NCBI RefSeq assembly: GCF_006738645.1
Contig: NZ_AP019700.1
Span: forward strand, 508,001-572,000
Direction: 5' to 3'
Length of the DNA stretch: 64,000 bases
DNA from: Stella humosa
Lineage (GTDB): Bacteria > Pseudomonadota > Alphaproteobacteria > ATCC43930 > Allostellaceae
Of the stretch, positions 1 through 8,770 are shown piece by piece. Every line of letters starts with the position of its first letter. The first letter of the stretch is position 1. The notes beneath the pieces are model-generated. The model did not search any database and was not told where the DNA came from. It saw only the letters and a list, made by a program, of their open reading frames with translations. Both the position numbers and the translations under genes were made by a program.

Positions 1-930
1 CCGGCCGCTGCGCACGATGGCGCGCACCACGGGGTCGCACGCGTCCCAGTGGGCGTCGATGAAGTCGCCGACCGCGGCCGTGCGCTCGGCCACCCAGGGG
101 CCGTCATAGAGCAGGGCGGCCGCCGCCAGGAACGGGGCAGGGTCGATCTCCTCGACCGTGGCACCGGTCCGGCGCAGCAGGTCGAGCGCCGCCGCCCACC
201 ATTCCGGGCCGAAGCCGTCGCCGAACCAGGGCAATGCCGCGGCATGGGGGACGGCGACGCGCCAGCCGCCCGGGCGCGGCAGGCGCTGGCGCAGCGCGCG
301 GGAGAAGGGATCGACCGTGTCCGGGCCGCCCGCGATAGCCAGGGCCGCCAGCGCGTCCGGCACCGTCAGCGCGAAGATCGAGACGCAGTCCAGGCTGCGG
401 CAGGCCGGCACCACGCCGGTCGCCGGGACAAGGCCGCGACTGGGCTTCAGGCCGACGATATTGTTCATCATCGCCGGCACCCGGCCCGACCCGGCGGTGT
501 CGGTGCCGAGCGCCACCGGCACCAGCCCGCGGGCGACCGCGACGGCCGAGCCGGAGGACGAGCCGCCCGGGATGCAGGCGGGGTCGAACGGGTTGGCCGG
601 CACGCCATAGGGGCTGCGCACGCCGACGAGACCGGTCGCGAACTGGTCGAGGTTGGTCTTGCCGGCGACCCGGAAACCCGCCGCCTCCAGCCGGGCGACG
701 GCCGTGGCCGACGCCTCCGGTTTGTAGGCATAGGCGGGGCAGGCGGCCGTGGTGGCGAACCCGGCGGCGTCGATGTTGTCCTTGACCGCCAGCGGGATGC
801 CGTCGCCGCCGGCCGGGCCGCGGGCGATGAAGATCGCCGGATCGGCGTCGTCCAGCCGGGCAGCATGGGCCGCGCGGTCGGCGGCCGTCGCCTGGCGCCA
901 GTCGGAAATGGTCAGCGGTCGTTGGGTCAT
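1..930 (-). CDS. atzF: Allophanate hydrolase, N-terminal 310 residues (gene runs off the left edge)
   Basis: Amidase-signature enzyme, most likely allophanate hydrolase, which hydrolyses allophanate to ammonia and CO2 in ATP-dependent urea breakdown. The reading frame is open from the ATG at 930 to base 1, so the C-terminus is outside the window. The Lys-cisSer-Ser triad is visible as K50 (AVKDN), S124 (GGSSSGSA) and S148 (TAGSGR, 24 residues after the cis-Ser). The stretch AGKTNLDQFATGLVG followed by RSPYG, and LKPSRGLVPATG, match allophanate hydrolase better than generic amidases, and LYDGPWVAER is also typical of AtzF. It is divergent from the GntR gene at 1038, which may regulate it. A urea carboxylase partner is not visible. 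The family call is firm and the AtzF subfamily call is good. Confidence 0.85.
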   Translation of the reverse strand, partial: MTQRPLTISDWRQATAADRAAHAARLDDADPAIFIARGPAGGDGIPLAVKDNIDAAGFATTAACPAYAYKPEASATAVARLEAAGFRVAGKTNLDQFATGLVGVRSPYGVPANPFDPACIPGGSSSGSAVAVARGLVPVALGTDTAGSGRVPAMMNNIVGLKPSRGLVPATGVVPACRSLDCVSIFALTVPDALAALAIAGGPDTVDPFSRALRQRLPRPGGWRVAVPHAAALPWFGDGFGPEWWAAALDLLRRTGATVEEIDPAPFLAAAALLYDGPWVAERTAAVGDFIDAHWDACDPVVRAIVRSGR

Positions 931-1037
931 GCGGTCGGGTCCGTCATGTCGGGGGCTTCAGCACAGCCCGTGCCAAGGGAGAGAGCGGGATGGCGAGCGG
1001 CCTTGCCGGGGCGACCCAGTTCGGCCAAAGAGGGGCG

Positions 1038-1736
1038 ATGGACGTGCAGAGCGCCAAGACGACCCTTCCCGGCCCGCCCAGGACGCGCGCCGACCGGCTG
1101 CGCGAGGACCTGGCCGAGGAGATCCTGTCGGGCCGGCTCGGCCCCGGCGTCCGGCTCGACGAGCAGGGGCTGGCCGACCGCTACGGCGTGTCGCGGACGC
1201 CCGTGCGCGAGGCGCTGCGGCAACTGGCGGCGACCGGCCTGGTCGAGGCCCGGCCGCACAAGGGCGTGGTGGTGACGACCCCCTCGCCCAAGGTCCTGGC
1301 CGAATCCTTCGAGGTGATGGCGGAACTGGAGGCGGCCTGCGCGGCCCTTGCGGCGCGCCGCATGCCGGCCGGTCTGCGGCGCAGTCTGGCCCGTGTCCAT
1401 GGCCGCCTGCGCCTGCTGGCCGATGCCGGCGATCCTGAGGACTATGCCGCCCTCAACCTGGAATTCCACGATCTCATCTGGCAGGGCTGCGGCAATGCCA
1501 CGCTGGCGGCGATGACGGCCGACGTGCGCCGCCGGGTGGGGCCGTTCCGGCGCCTGCAATTCCGCCTGGCGGGCCGGCTGCAACGATCGTGGGAAGAGCA
1601 TGACGCGGTGGTCCAGGCGATCCTGGCCGGCGATCCCGCGGCCGCCCGCGCGGCGATGCTGGGCCATGTCGGCCTGGTGGGCGATGCGTCGGCCGATCTG
1701 GTGCGGCCGGGGGCGCTTCTGGCCGCCATGGAGTGA
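1038..1736 (+). CDS. GntR-family transcriptional regulator (FCD/FadR subfamily)
   Basis: DNA-binding regulator of 232 residues. The N-terminal winged helix (about residues 10-75) contains LADRYGVSRTPVREALRQL, the classic GntR recognition helix, and residues about 85-215 form an all-helical FCD ligand domain with FHDLIW and the downstream EEHDAVVQAI segment. I chose the ATG at 1038 because AGAGGGG lies just upstream; an in-frame ATG at 990 would add 16 low-complexity residues. It lies between a divergent allophanate hydrolase gene and the peptide-type ABC operon. A near-perfect dyad follows 3 bp after its stop, so it probably controls the ABC operon and perhaps the amidase. The ligand is unknown. 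Confidence 0.88.
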   Translation: MDVQSAKTTLPGPPRTRADRLREDLAEEILSGRLGPGVRLDEQGLADRYGVSRTPVREALRQLAATGLVEARPHKGVVVTTPSPKVLAESFEVMAELEAACAALAARRMPAGLRRSLARVHGRLRLLADAGDPEDYAALNLEFHDLIWQGCGNATLAAMTADVRRRVGPFRRLQFRLAGRLQRSWEEHDAVVQAILAGDPAAARAAMLGHVGLVGDASADLVRPGALLAAME

Positions 1737-1739
1737 TCG

Positions 1740-1759
1740 TGCATGCAAGATTGCATACA
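1740..1759. promoter_or_regulatory. Candidate GntR operator dyad
   Basis: TGCATGCAA, a 2-bp spacer, then TTGCATACA form an inverted repeat matching at 8 of 9 positions. It lies in an unusually AT-rich patch directly after the GntR stop codon and about 190 bp before the binding-protein gene. GntR/FCD regulators commonly bind short dyads of this kind. The assignment to this regulator is inference. Confidence 0.5.
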
Positions 1760-1949
1760 ATATAGCCAGAGCGAATTGATCTAGAATAGGGATTTAGCGT
1801 GCCGACGCCCGTGTTTCGGGCAGCGTTTGGATCGGCTGCGGGCAGAAGCCCGCGCGGAACGCGCAGAAGGGCGCGAATTCCCGGCATTTCCGGCTGGCAC
1901 GATGCTTGCGCTTCCTGGTGGCGAACGGGCTTTCGCCACGGGGGGTGCC

Positions 1950-3554
1950 ATGAAGCGTCGCGAGTTCCTGAAGTCCACGGCGGCGGTCGCGGCCGGTGCT
2001 GCCATCGGCAGCGTTCCCTGGAACGGCGCCCTGGGGCAGAGCCGCAAGGACACGCTGCTGGCGATCTCCGAGAACGGCCCCAACAGCCTGGACATCCATG
2101 GCGTCGGCACCAACCGGCCGGGCTACGAGGCGTCCTGGAACAGCTACGACCGGCTGGTCACCTTCGGCGTCAAGAAGGATGCCCAGGGCAACGACCATTA
2201 CGACTATACGAAGATCGAGCCGGAACTGGCCGAGGACTGGACCGCCACCGACAGCTCGGTCACCTTCCGGCTGAAGCGCGGCGCCAAGTTCCATGACGGC
2301 AGCCCCGTCACGGCCGCCGACGTGAAATGGTCGTTCGACCGGGCGGTCACCGTGGGCGGCTTCCCGACCTTCCAGATGAAGGCGGGCTCGCTCGAGAAGC
2401 CCGAGCAGTTCGTGGCCGTCGACGACCGCACCTTCCGCATCGACTTCCTGCGCCGCGACAAGCTGACCATGCCGGACCTGGGCGTGCCGGTGCCGGTCGT
2501 CATCAATTCCGGCCTGGCGCGCAAGAACGCGACGGCCGCAGACCCGTGGGCGATGGACTGGCTGCGCACCAACGAGGCGGGCTCCGGCGCCTACAAAGTG
2601 GAGCGGTTCCAGCCCGGCACGGAACTCGTCTTCATGCGCAACGAGGACTGGGTGGGTGGGCCGAAGCCCAAGATCCAGCGCGTCGTCTGGCGCGTGGTGC
2701 CGCAGTCCGGCAACCGCCGGGCGCTGCTGGAGCGCGGCGACGCCGACGTCTCGTTCGACCTGCCGAGCAAGGATTTCAACGAGCTGGCGGCCTCGAAGAA
2801 GCTGACGGTCGTCGGCACGCCGGTCGAGAACGCGCTGCAGTACATCGCCTTCAACGTCAACAAGCCGCCCTTCGACGACCTGAAGATCCGCCAGGCGATC
2901 GCCTGTGCGCTGCCCTACCAGGCGATCATGGATTCGGTCATGTTCGGCCGCGCCCTGCCGATGTTCGGCGCGGCCAACCCGGTGGCCGACGCCTCCTGGC
3001 CGCAGCCGCACGCGTATCGTACGGACCTCGACAAAGCCAAGGCGCTGATGGCGGCGTCGACCATGCCGAACGGCTTCGAGACGACCTTGTCCTTCGACCT
3101 GGGCCTGGCCGGCGTCAATGAGCCGATCTGCGTGCTGGTGCAGGAAAGCCTGGCCCGCATCGGCATCAAGCTGACGATCAACAAGATCCCCGGGGCCAAC
3201 TGGCGCAACGAGCTCTTGAAGAAGCAGCTTCCGATGCTGACCAACACCTTCGGCGGCTGGCTCAACTTTCCCGACTATTTCTTCTTCTGGGCCTATCACG
3301 GCCAGGATGCGGTCTTCAACACCATGTCCTACAAGAACCCCAAGATGGACAAGGCGATCGACGTCGCCCGCTTCGCACCGGACACGGCGACCTACGAGGC
3401 GGCTGTGAAGGAGTTCGTCGGCCTGTCCTTCGACGAGCTGCCGCGCATCCCGCTCTTCCAGCCCTACCTGAACGTGGCGATGCAGAAGAACGTGAACGGC
3501 TACCGCTACTGGTTCCATCGGCAGCTCGACTACCGCCAGCTGGAAAAGGTCTAG
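1950..3554 (+). CDS. ABC transporter substrate-binding protein, family 5 (peptide/nickel type), Tat-exported
   Basis: Periplasmic solute-binding lipofold-free protein of 534 residues for a dipeptide/oligopeptide-type importer. The start at 1950 gives MKRREFLKSTAAVAAGAA, a twin-arginine leader with cleavage near residue 30; the upstream in-frame ATG at 1827 adds a non-signal-like segment and is rejected. Family 5 landmarks are LAEDWTATD, VTFRLKRGAKFHDGSPVTA, and DLKIRQAIACALPYQAI in the second lobe. It is the first gene of a five-gene operon with two permeases and two ATPases. The substrate cannot be read from sequence; the neighbouring allophanate hydrolase hints at a nitrogenous compound. 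Confidence 0.92.
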   Translation: MKRREFLKSTAAVAAGAAIGSVPWNGALGQSRKDTLLAISENGPNSLDIHGVGTNRPGYEASWNSYDRLVTFGVKKDAQGNDHYDYTKIEPELAEDWTATDSSVTFRLKRGAKFHDGSPVTAADVKWSFDRAVTVGGFPTFQMKAGSLEKPEQFVAVDDRTFRIDFLRRDKLTMPDLGVPVPVVINSGLARKNATAADPWAMDWLRTNEAGSGAYKVERFQPGTELVFMRNEDWVGGPKPKIQRVVWRVVPQSGNRRALLERGDADVSFDLPSKDFNELAASKKLTVVGTPVENALQYIAFNVNKPPFDDLKIRQAIACALPYQAIMDSVMFGRALPMFGAANPVADASWPQPHAYRTDLDKAKALMAASTMPNGFETTLSFDLGLAGVNEPICVLVQESLARIGIKLTINKIPGANWRNELLKKQLPMLTNTFGGWLNFPDYFFFWAYHGQDAVFNTMSYKNPKMDKAIDVARFAPDTATYEAAVKEFVGLSFDELPRIPLFQPYLNVAMQKNVNGYRYWFHRQLDYRQLEKV

Positions 3555-3579
3555 GCCGGGCGGGCGAGGGGGCGCGACC

Positions 3580-4593
3580 ATGCTGGCGATGATCGGGCGG
3601 CGGCTGCTGGCGGCATTGCCGTCGATCGCCGGCGTCATCGTCGTCACCTTCCTGCTGACCCGGCTGCTGCCGGGCGACCCGGCCGCCTATTTCGCCGGGC
3701 CGGCGGCCACCCCCCAGGCGATCGAGGAGGTGCGGGCGCGCCTCGGCCTCGACCGCTCGGTGCCGGCGCAGTTCCTGTCCTACCTGGGCGACCTGTCGCG
3801 CGGCGATTTCGGTCTGTCGCTGACGACCGGCCTGCCCGTCATCCGCGAACTGGTCACCCGCCTCCCGGCCTCGCTGGAGCTGACATTGGCCGGGCTCCTC
3901 TTCGCGGTCGCGGTGGCGGTGCCGATGGGGATCCTGGCCGCGGTGCGATCGGGAAGCTGGATCGACCATGCCACCCGCATCGTCGCCACCGCCGGGGTCA
4001 GCCTGCCCACCTTCTTCACCGGCCTGCTGCTGGTCCACCTGTTCTATTCCGTGCTGCAGATCGCCCCGGCACCGATGGGCCGGCTCGACATCTTCTCCTC
4101 GCCGCCGGCCCATTGGACCGGGCTCTACGTCCTGGATGCGCTGCTGGCGGGCGACGTCCAGACCGCGCTGGCGGCACTCGCCCAGCTTGCCCTGCCGGCG
4201 CTGACGCTCGGCATCTTCGCGCTGGCCCCGCTGGCGCGGATGACGCGGGCGGCGATGCTGGCGGCGCTCGGCAGCGACTTCGTGCGGGCGGCCCGTGCCT
4301 CGGGCCTCAGCCGCGGCCGGGTCGTCTGGGTCTATGCCTTCCGCAACGCCATGCTGCCGGTGCTGACGACGCTCGGCATGGTCTTCAGCTTCCTGCTCGG
4401 CGCCAACGTGCTGGTGGAAAAGGTCTTCGCCTGGCCGGGCATCGGCTCCTACGCGATCGAGGCGCTGATCGTCTCCGACTACGCCCCGGTGCAGGGCTTC
4501 GTGCTGACGATGGCGCTGCTCTACGTCCTCCTCAACCTCTTGATCGACATCCTCTACGGCATCGTCGATCCGCGCGTGAAGCTGGAAAGCTGA
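3580..4593 (+). CDS. ABC transporter permease, DppB/OppB type
   Basis: Inner-membrane permease of 337 residues. It has an N-terminal membrane helix (VIVVTFLLTRLLPGDPAA), the DppB-family GLDRSVPAQFLSYLGDLSRG segment, and several further hydrophobic helices. The EAA-type loop is RAARASGLSRGRVVWVYAFR, which contacts the ATPases. The ATG at 3580 is preceded by GAGGGGGC; an ATG at 3589 is a possible alternative. It follows the binding protein by 25 bp and its stop overlaps the next start as TGATG. It pairs with the DppC-type gene at 4593 to form the transmembrane pore. Confidence 0.93.
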   Translation: MLAMIGRRLLAALPSIAGVIVVTFLLTRLLPGDPAAYFAGPAATPQAIEEVRARLGLDRSVPAQFLSYLGDLSRGDFGLSLTTGLPVIRELVTRLPASLELTLAGLLFAVAVAVPMGILAAVRSGSWIDHATRIVATAGVSLPTFFTGLLLVHLFYSVLQIAPAPMGRLDIFSSPPAHWTGLYVLDALLAGDVQTALAALAQLALPALTLGIFALAPLARMTRAAMLAALGSDFVRAARASGLSRGRVVWVYAFRNAMLPVLTTLGMVFSFLLGANVLVEKVFAWPGIGSYAIEALIVSDYAPVQGFVLTMALLYVLLNLLIDILYGIVDPRVKLES

Positions 4594-5447
4594 TGGCCGC
4601 CGCGGCTGAATACGCCCGCCACCTGCGCCATGTGGTGACCGAGAACCCGGTCACCGGCGGGGCCTTCGCGCTCTTCGTCCTGCTGGTGCTGACGGCGATC
4701 CTGGGGCCGGCGCTGGTGCCCTACGACCCCTTGGCCAGCAATGCCGCCGCCACCTTGCAGGCGCCGTCCGCGCGCCACTGGTTCGGCACCGACCAACTCG
4801 GGCGCGACGTCTTCAGCCGGGTGGTGGTTGCGACCCGCCTCGACCTTACCATCGCCTTCGCCAGCGTCATACTGGTCTTCGTCACCGGCACCATGACGGG
4901 GGTGGCGGCCGGCCATTTCGGCGGCTGGGTCGATCGCGTGGTGGGCCGCATCTCCGACACGATCATGGCCTTCCCGCTGTTCGTGCTGGCCATGGGCATC
5001 GTGGCGGCACTGGGCAACACGGTCGGCAACATCGTGCTGGCGACGGCGGTGGTGAACTTCCCGCTCTATGTCCGCGTCGCCCGCGCCGAGGCCAACGTCC
5101 GCCGCGACGCCGGCTTCGTCGAGGCCGCCCGCATCAGCGGCAATGGCGAGGCGCGCGTGGTGCTGTTCCACATCCTGCCCAACACCCTGCCGATCATGAT
5201 GGTGCAGGTGTCGCTGACGCTGGGCTACGCCATCCTGAATGCGGCCGGCCTGTCCTTCATCGGCCTGGGCGTGCGCCCGCCGACGCCGGAATGGGGGATC
5301 ATGGTGGCCGACGGCGCCAACTACATCCAGTCGGGCGAATGGTGGATCGCGCTCTTCCCCGGCCTGGCGCTGATGCTGGCGGTCTTCTGCTTCAACCTGC
5401 TGGGCGACGGGCTGCGCGACCTGATCGACCCCCGGCGGCGGACGTGA
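4593..5447 (+). CDS. ABC transporter permease, DppC/OppC type
   Basis: Second inner-membrane permease of the peptide-type importer, 284 residues. It carries the DppC hallmarks HWFGTDQLGRDVFSRVV after the first helix, and an EAA loop VEAARISGNGEARVVLFHIL. The C-terminus has LSFIGLGVRPPTPEWG, a strongly conserved DppC motif. The ATG at 4593 shares its A with the preceding TGA, so translation is coupled, and its own stop overlaps the GTG start of the ATPase gene. Confidence 0.93.
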   Translation: MAAAAEYARHLRHVVTENPVTGGAFALFVLLVLTAILGPALVPYDPLASNAAATLQAPSARHWFGTDQLGRDVFSRVVVATRLDLTIAFASVILVFVTGTMTGVAAGHFGGWVDRVVGRISDTIMAFPLFVLAMGIVAALGNTVGNIVLATAVVNFPLYVRVARAEANVRRDAGFVEAARISGNGEARVVLFHILPNTLPIMMVQVSLTLGYAILNAAGLSFIGLGVRPPTPEWGIMVADGANYIQSGEWWIALFPGLALMLAVFCFNLLGDGLRDLIDPRRRT

Positions 5448-6445
5448 CGGCCAACCCGCCGCTCCTCTCGGTCGAGGGCGTGTCGGTCGCCTTCCGCACG
5501 CGTGCGGGCGAAGTGAAGGCGCTGGAGCGGGTCAGCTTCTCGGTGGCCAGGGGCGAGACCATCGCCATCGTCGGCGAAAGCGGGTCCGGCAAGTCGGTCA
5601 CGGCCCAGGCGATCATGGGCATCCTCGACCCGGCCGGCCGGGTGGCGGAGGGCCGCATCGGCTTCGGCGGCATGGACCTGTTGCAGGCAACCCAGCGCGA
5701 GCTGGCCGACATGCGCGGGCGCGAGCTGGCGATGATCTTCCAGAATCCGCGCGGTGCCCTCAACCCGATCCGCACCGTGGGCGACCAGATCGCCGACGTG
5801 CTGGCCCGGCACGAGCACCTGAAGGGGCCGGCCGCCCGCGCGCGGGCGATGGAGATGCTGGCGCTGGTCAAGATCACCGATCCCCCGCGCCGGCTCGACG
5901 CCTACCCGTTCGAGCTGTCGGGCGGCATGTGCCAGCGGGTGATGATCGCGCTGGCACTCGCCTGCCGGCCGGCCCTGCTGATCGCCGACGAGCCGACGAC
6001 CGGGCTCGACGTCACCACCCAGGCAGCGATCATGGACCTGATCGACGAACTCGGCCGGTCGCGCGGCATGGCCACGGTGCTGATCACCCACGATCTCGGC
6101 CTGGCGGCAGAGCATTGCCGGCGGATCGTCGTCATGCATGCCGGCCACGTCGTCGAGGACGCCCCGGCCGAGGCGCTGTTCGCGGCCCCCCGCCATCCCT
6201 ATACCGCGCGCCTGCTGGCGGCCACGCCGCGGCCAGGCCGCCACCTGGCCGACCTGGCCTCGATACCCGGTGGCTTGCCCGACCTGCGACGCGGCGATCT
6301 CGGCGGCTGCCGCTTCCTCGACCGCTGCGAACGGGCGGGCGAGGTCTGCCGCGCGCCGACGCTGGTGCCGGTGGAAACGATGGGCGCTTCCGGCCATCAC
6401 CGGGTCCTGTGCGCGCAGCCTATCGGCGAGGAACTGGCGGCATGA
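5444..6445 (+). CDS. ABC transporter ATP-binding protein, DppD/OppD type
   Basis: Cytoplasmic ATPase of 333 residues. It has Walker A GESGSGKS, the signature LSGGMCQRV (a C replaces the more usual R/K), Walker [13 protein letters not shown] and the switch His in VLITHDLGL. The C-terminal oligopeptide-ATPase extension contains C-x(n)-C pairs ([14 protein letters not shown]), as in DppD/OppD, which can bind a 4Fe-4S cluster. The start is GTG at 5444, overlapping the previous TGA (GTGA). An ATG far upstream (5291) lies inside dppC and is not used. It pairs with the ATPase at 6442. Confidence 0.93.
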   Translation: MTANPPLLSVEGVSVAFRTRAGEVKALERVSFSVARGETIAIVGESGSGKSVTAQAIMGILDPAGRVAEGRIGFGGMDLLQATQRELADMRGRELAMIFQNPRGALNPIRTVGDQIADVLARHEHLKGPAARARAMEMLALVKITDPPRRLDAYPFELSGGMCQRVMIALALACRPALLIADEPTTGLDVTTQAAIMDLIDELGRSRGMATVLITHDLGLAAEHCRRIVVMHAGHVVEDAPAEALFAAPRHPYTARLLAATPRPGRHLADLASIPGGLPDLRRGDLGGCRFLDRCERAGEVCRAPTLVPVETMGASGHHRVLCAQPIGEELAA

Positions 6446-7437
6446 CGGCACTGCTCGACGTGGCCGGCCTCTGCCGCCGCTTTCCCGTCGGCATCCCCGG
6501 CCCCATCGACCGGCTACGCGGCCGCAAGCCGGGGCTGCTGCATGCCGTCGACGGGGTCGACCTGCGCATCGGCGAGGGCGAGGTGCTGGGGCTGGTGGGC
6601 GAGAGCGGCTGCGGCAAGTCCACGCTGGCCCGCGTCGTCGCCCGCCTGATCGACCCCAGCGAGGGCAGCATCCGCTTCGCCGGCCAGGACATCGCCGCCA
6701 TCCCGGCGCGCAGTTTCGCCCGCCACGAGATGCGGCGCGCCATCCAGATGGTCTTCCAGGACCCGACCGAGAGCCTCAACCCGCGCTGGACCGCCTTCGA
6801 CTGCATCGCCGACCCGATTCGCCGCATGGACCCGGTGCCGGCGGCCAGGCTGGGTGAGCGCGTGCGCGAGCTGGCCGACCTCGTCAGCCTGCCCGAGGCG
6901 CTGCTCGGCCGTTTCCCGCACCAGTTGTCGGGCGGACAGAAGGCGCGCGTCGGCATCGCCCGGGCCGTGGCCCTGCGCCCGCGCCTGCTGGTGCTGGACG
7001 AGCCGACCTCGGCGCTCGACGTCTCGGTGCAGGTGGTGGTGCTGAAGTTGCTGGCCGACCTGAAGCAGCGGCTCGGCATGAGCTACCTCTTCGTCACCCA
7101 CGACCTGGAGGTGGTGCGGCTGGTCTGCGACCGGGTGGCGGTCATGTATCTGGGCCGGATGGCGGAGGTCGGCACGGTGGAGCAGGTCTTCGCCCGCCCC
7201 TCGCACCCCTACACGCGCGCCCTCCTGTCCTCGATCCCGACCGGCGTTCCCGGCCACCCGCCCGCGCGCATCCTGCTGACGGGCGACCCGCGCAGCCCGG
7301 TCGACCCCGATCCGCATGTCTGCCGCTTCCTCGGCCGCTGCCCGCAGAGCACCGAGCGCTGCGGCGCAGAGATGCCGCAGCTTCGCCGCATGGCCGAGGG
7401 CCATGCCGCGGCCTGCCACTTGGCGGAGGCCGCATAG
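6442..7437 (+). CDS. ABC transporter ATP-binding protein, DppF/OppF type
   Basis: Second ATPase of the importer, 331 residues. It has Walker A GESGCGKST, signature LSGGQKARVGIARA, Walker B LLVLDEPTSALD, switch His in FVTHDLEVV, and the C-terminal FLGRCPQSTERC segment of OppF-type ATPases. The ATG at 6442 overlaps the preceding TGA by 4 bp. All five genes from 1950 to 7437 are therefore one tightly coupled transcription unit. A GC hairpin at 7456-7478 may end it. Confidence 0.93.
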   Translation: MTALLDVAGLCRRFPVGIPGPIDRLRGRKPGLLHAVDGVDLRIGEGEVLGLVGESGCGKSTLARVVARLIDPSEGSIRFAGQDIAAIPARSFARHEMRRAIQMVFQDPTESLNPRWTAFDCIADPIRRMDPVPAARLGERVRELADLVSLPEALLGRFPHQLSGGQKARVGIARAVALRPRLLVLDEPTSALDVSVQVVVLKLLADLKQRLGMSYLFVTHDLEVVRLVCDRVAVMYLGRMAEVGTVEQVFARPSHPYTRALLSSIPTGVPGHPPARILLTGDPRSPVDPDPHVCRFLGRCPQSTERCGAEMPQLRRMAEGHAAACHLAEAA

Positions 7438-7455
7438 CGCTGGATGCGGATGGAC

Positions 7456-7478
7456 GGCGGGCAGCGGTTCCGCCCGCC
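7456..7478. terminator. GC hairpin between convergent genes
   Basis: GGCGGGC (7456-7462) and GCCCGCC (7472-7478) form a 7-bp stem with a 9-nt loop, between the 3' ends of the ABC operon and the GNAT gene. There is no T-tract, so it is a weak, possibly bidirectional terminator at best. Confidence 0.35.
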
Positions 7479-7482
7479 CGGC

Positions 7483-7806
7483 CTACTCGGTCGGGATGCC
7501 GATCGCGCTGCGGTAGGACGGCTGCACCACGTCGTGCGCCTCGGCATGCTTCTTCAGCCACAGGGCAAAGACCGGGCACACCGGCATCACCTTCTGGTCA
7601 TGCTCGCGCAGCGAGGCGACGACGGCCCGGAAGATGGCCGAGGCGATGCCGCGGCCTTCCAGCTCGCGCGGCACCTCGGTGTGCGACAGCAGGATGCCGC
7701 CGGCGATCCGGTTGTACTCGGCAAACGCGGTCCGGCCGTCGACGACGGCCTCGAACCGCCTGGCTTCCGCGTTGTCGCGGACGATGACGTTCGTGGCTTC
7801 GGCCAT
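7483..7806 (-). CDS. Small GNAT-family N-acetyltransferase (YjdJ/COG2388 type)
   Basis: Protein of 107 residues with the minimal acetyltransferase fold of the YjdJ/Gtn group. It shows LSHTEVPRELEGRGIASAIF, with the RGIAS acetyl-CoA pyrophosphate loop, then VMPVCPVFALWLKKH, the conserved CP(F/Y) segment of this family. The ATG at 7806 is used; the open frame continues upstream to 7983 but that part overlaps the metallopeptidase gene and is arginine/proline-rich non-coding-like sequence. It is 14 bp downstream of the metallopeptidase and probably co-transcribed. The substrate is unknown. Confidence 0.85.
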   Translation of the reverse strand: MAEATNVIVRDNAEARRFEAVVDGRTAFAEYNRIAGGILLSHTEVPRELEGRGIASAIFRAVVASLREHDQKVMPVCPVFALWLKKHAEAHDVVQPSYRSAIGIPTE

Positions 7807-7820
7807 GGCGGTATCGCTCC

Positions 7821-8264
7821 CTACGCGCGCGGCAGGTCGGCCATGCGGGCGGTCGACTCCGCCGTCTCGGCCTCTTCCTCCAGCCGCTCCATGTCGTCGT
7901 CGCTCAGGCCGAAATGGTGGCCGATCTCGTGGATCAGCACGTGGCGGACGATGTGCAGCAGGTCGTCCCCGGTCTCGCACCACAGGTCGAGGATCGGCCG
8001 GCGATAGAGGAAGATCATGTCCATGTGCGGCACGGGGTCGGAGACGCTCTTGTGCAGCATCGACACCCCGCGATAGAGCCCCAGCAGGTCGAAGGGGCTT
8101 TCCAGCTCCATCTCTTCCTCGGTGTCCTCGTCGGGGAAGTCCTCGACCCGGATGACGACGTCGCGCGCGTGCTGGCGCAGTTCCCAGGGAATGGCCTGGA
8201 AGCCGATCCGGCCCAGCCCCTCGATATCGGCGAGGCTGGGGGCAGTGCCCGGAAAGCCGCTCAT
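7821..8264 (-). CDS. Small zinc metallopeptidase-like protein (minimal HEXXH family)
   Basis: Cytosolic protein of 147 residues with the zinc motif HEIGHHFGLSDDDME near residues 112-126, in which H112, E113, H116 and the downstream D/E are plausible metal and catalytic residues. An acidic linker (EDTEEEMELE) follows EDFPDE. This matches the widespread bacterial family annotated as metallopeptidase family protein, often found near RppH or tRNA genes in alphaproteobacteria. Its ATG overlaps the TGA of rppH (ATGA), so it is translationally coupled to it. The physiological substrate is unknown. Confidence 0.85.
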   Translation of the reverse strand: MSGFPGTAPSLADIEGLGRIGFQAIPWELRQHARDVVIRVEDFPDEDTEEEMELESPFDLLGLYRGVSMLHKSVSDPVPHMDMIFLYRRPILDLWCETGDDLLHIVRHVLIHEIGHHFGLSDDDMERLEEEAETAESTARMADLPRA

Positions 8265-8743
8265 CGGGGCAGGAACGGCGCGAATTCGGCGAGGATGGCC
8301 GTGTAGATGTCGCGCTTGAAGGGGACGATCAGCTTCGGCACCTCGACTGCGTCGACCCACTTCCAGGCCAGGAACTCCGGATGCTCGGTTTCCAGGTTGA
8401 TCTCCGAATCCTCGCCGTCGAAGCGGAAGGCGAACCATTTCTGCGTCTGGCCGCGATAGCGCCCGCGCCACAGCTTGCCGGCCAGGTCGGGCGGCAGGTC
8501 GTAGCTGTACCAGTCCCGGCTTTCGCCCAGGAACGCGCCGTTGCAGGTGCCGATCTCCTCGCACAGCTCGCGGCTGGCGGCCTCGATCGGCGTCTCGCCC
8601 CGGTCGATGCCACCCTGGGGCATCTGCCATGCGTCGCTCGGCATGTCGATGCGCTGCGCCACCAGCACCTGGCCCTCGCGATTGAGGACCATGATGCCGA
8701 CGGCGCGGCGATAGGGCAGGCTTGCGGTTGCTTCTCTGGTCAT
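8261..8743 (-). CDS. rppH: RNA pyrophosphohydrolase (Nudix)
   Basis: Nudix hydrolase of 160 residues that removes pyrophosphate from the 5' end of mRNA to trigger decay, or cleaves dinucleoside polyphosphates. The Nudix box is MPQGGIDRGETPIEAASREL followed by CEEIG, preceded by the RppH/NudH-typical AWQMPQGG. The PYRRAVGIMVLN start and WYSYDLPPDLAGKLW match alphaproteobacterial RppH. The ATG at 8743 is preferred; a TTG three codons upstream is possible. It lies downstream of ctpA, as in many alphaproteobacteria, and overlaps the metallopeptidase start. Confidence 0.93.
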   Translation of the reverse strand: MTREATASLPYRRAVGIMVLNREGQVLVAQRIDMPSDAWQMPQGGIDRGETPIEAASRELCEEIGTCNGAFLGESRDWYSYDLPPDLAGKLWRGRYRGQTQKWFAFRFDGEDSEINLETEHPEFLAWKWVDAVEVPKLIVPFKRDIYTAILAEFAPFLPR

Positions 8744-8770
8744 GCTGTCCAAACGGTCTTTTTCCGCGCC

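Noticed and set aside
1794-3647. 617-codon open frame on the minus strand
   Set aside because: Lies opposite the complete substrate-binding protein gene and reads as a long, repetitive His/Arg/Val-rich shadow with no domain; such frames are common in very GC-rich genes.
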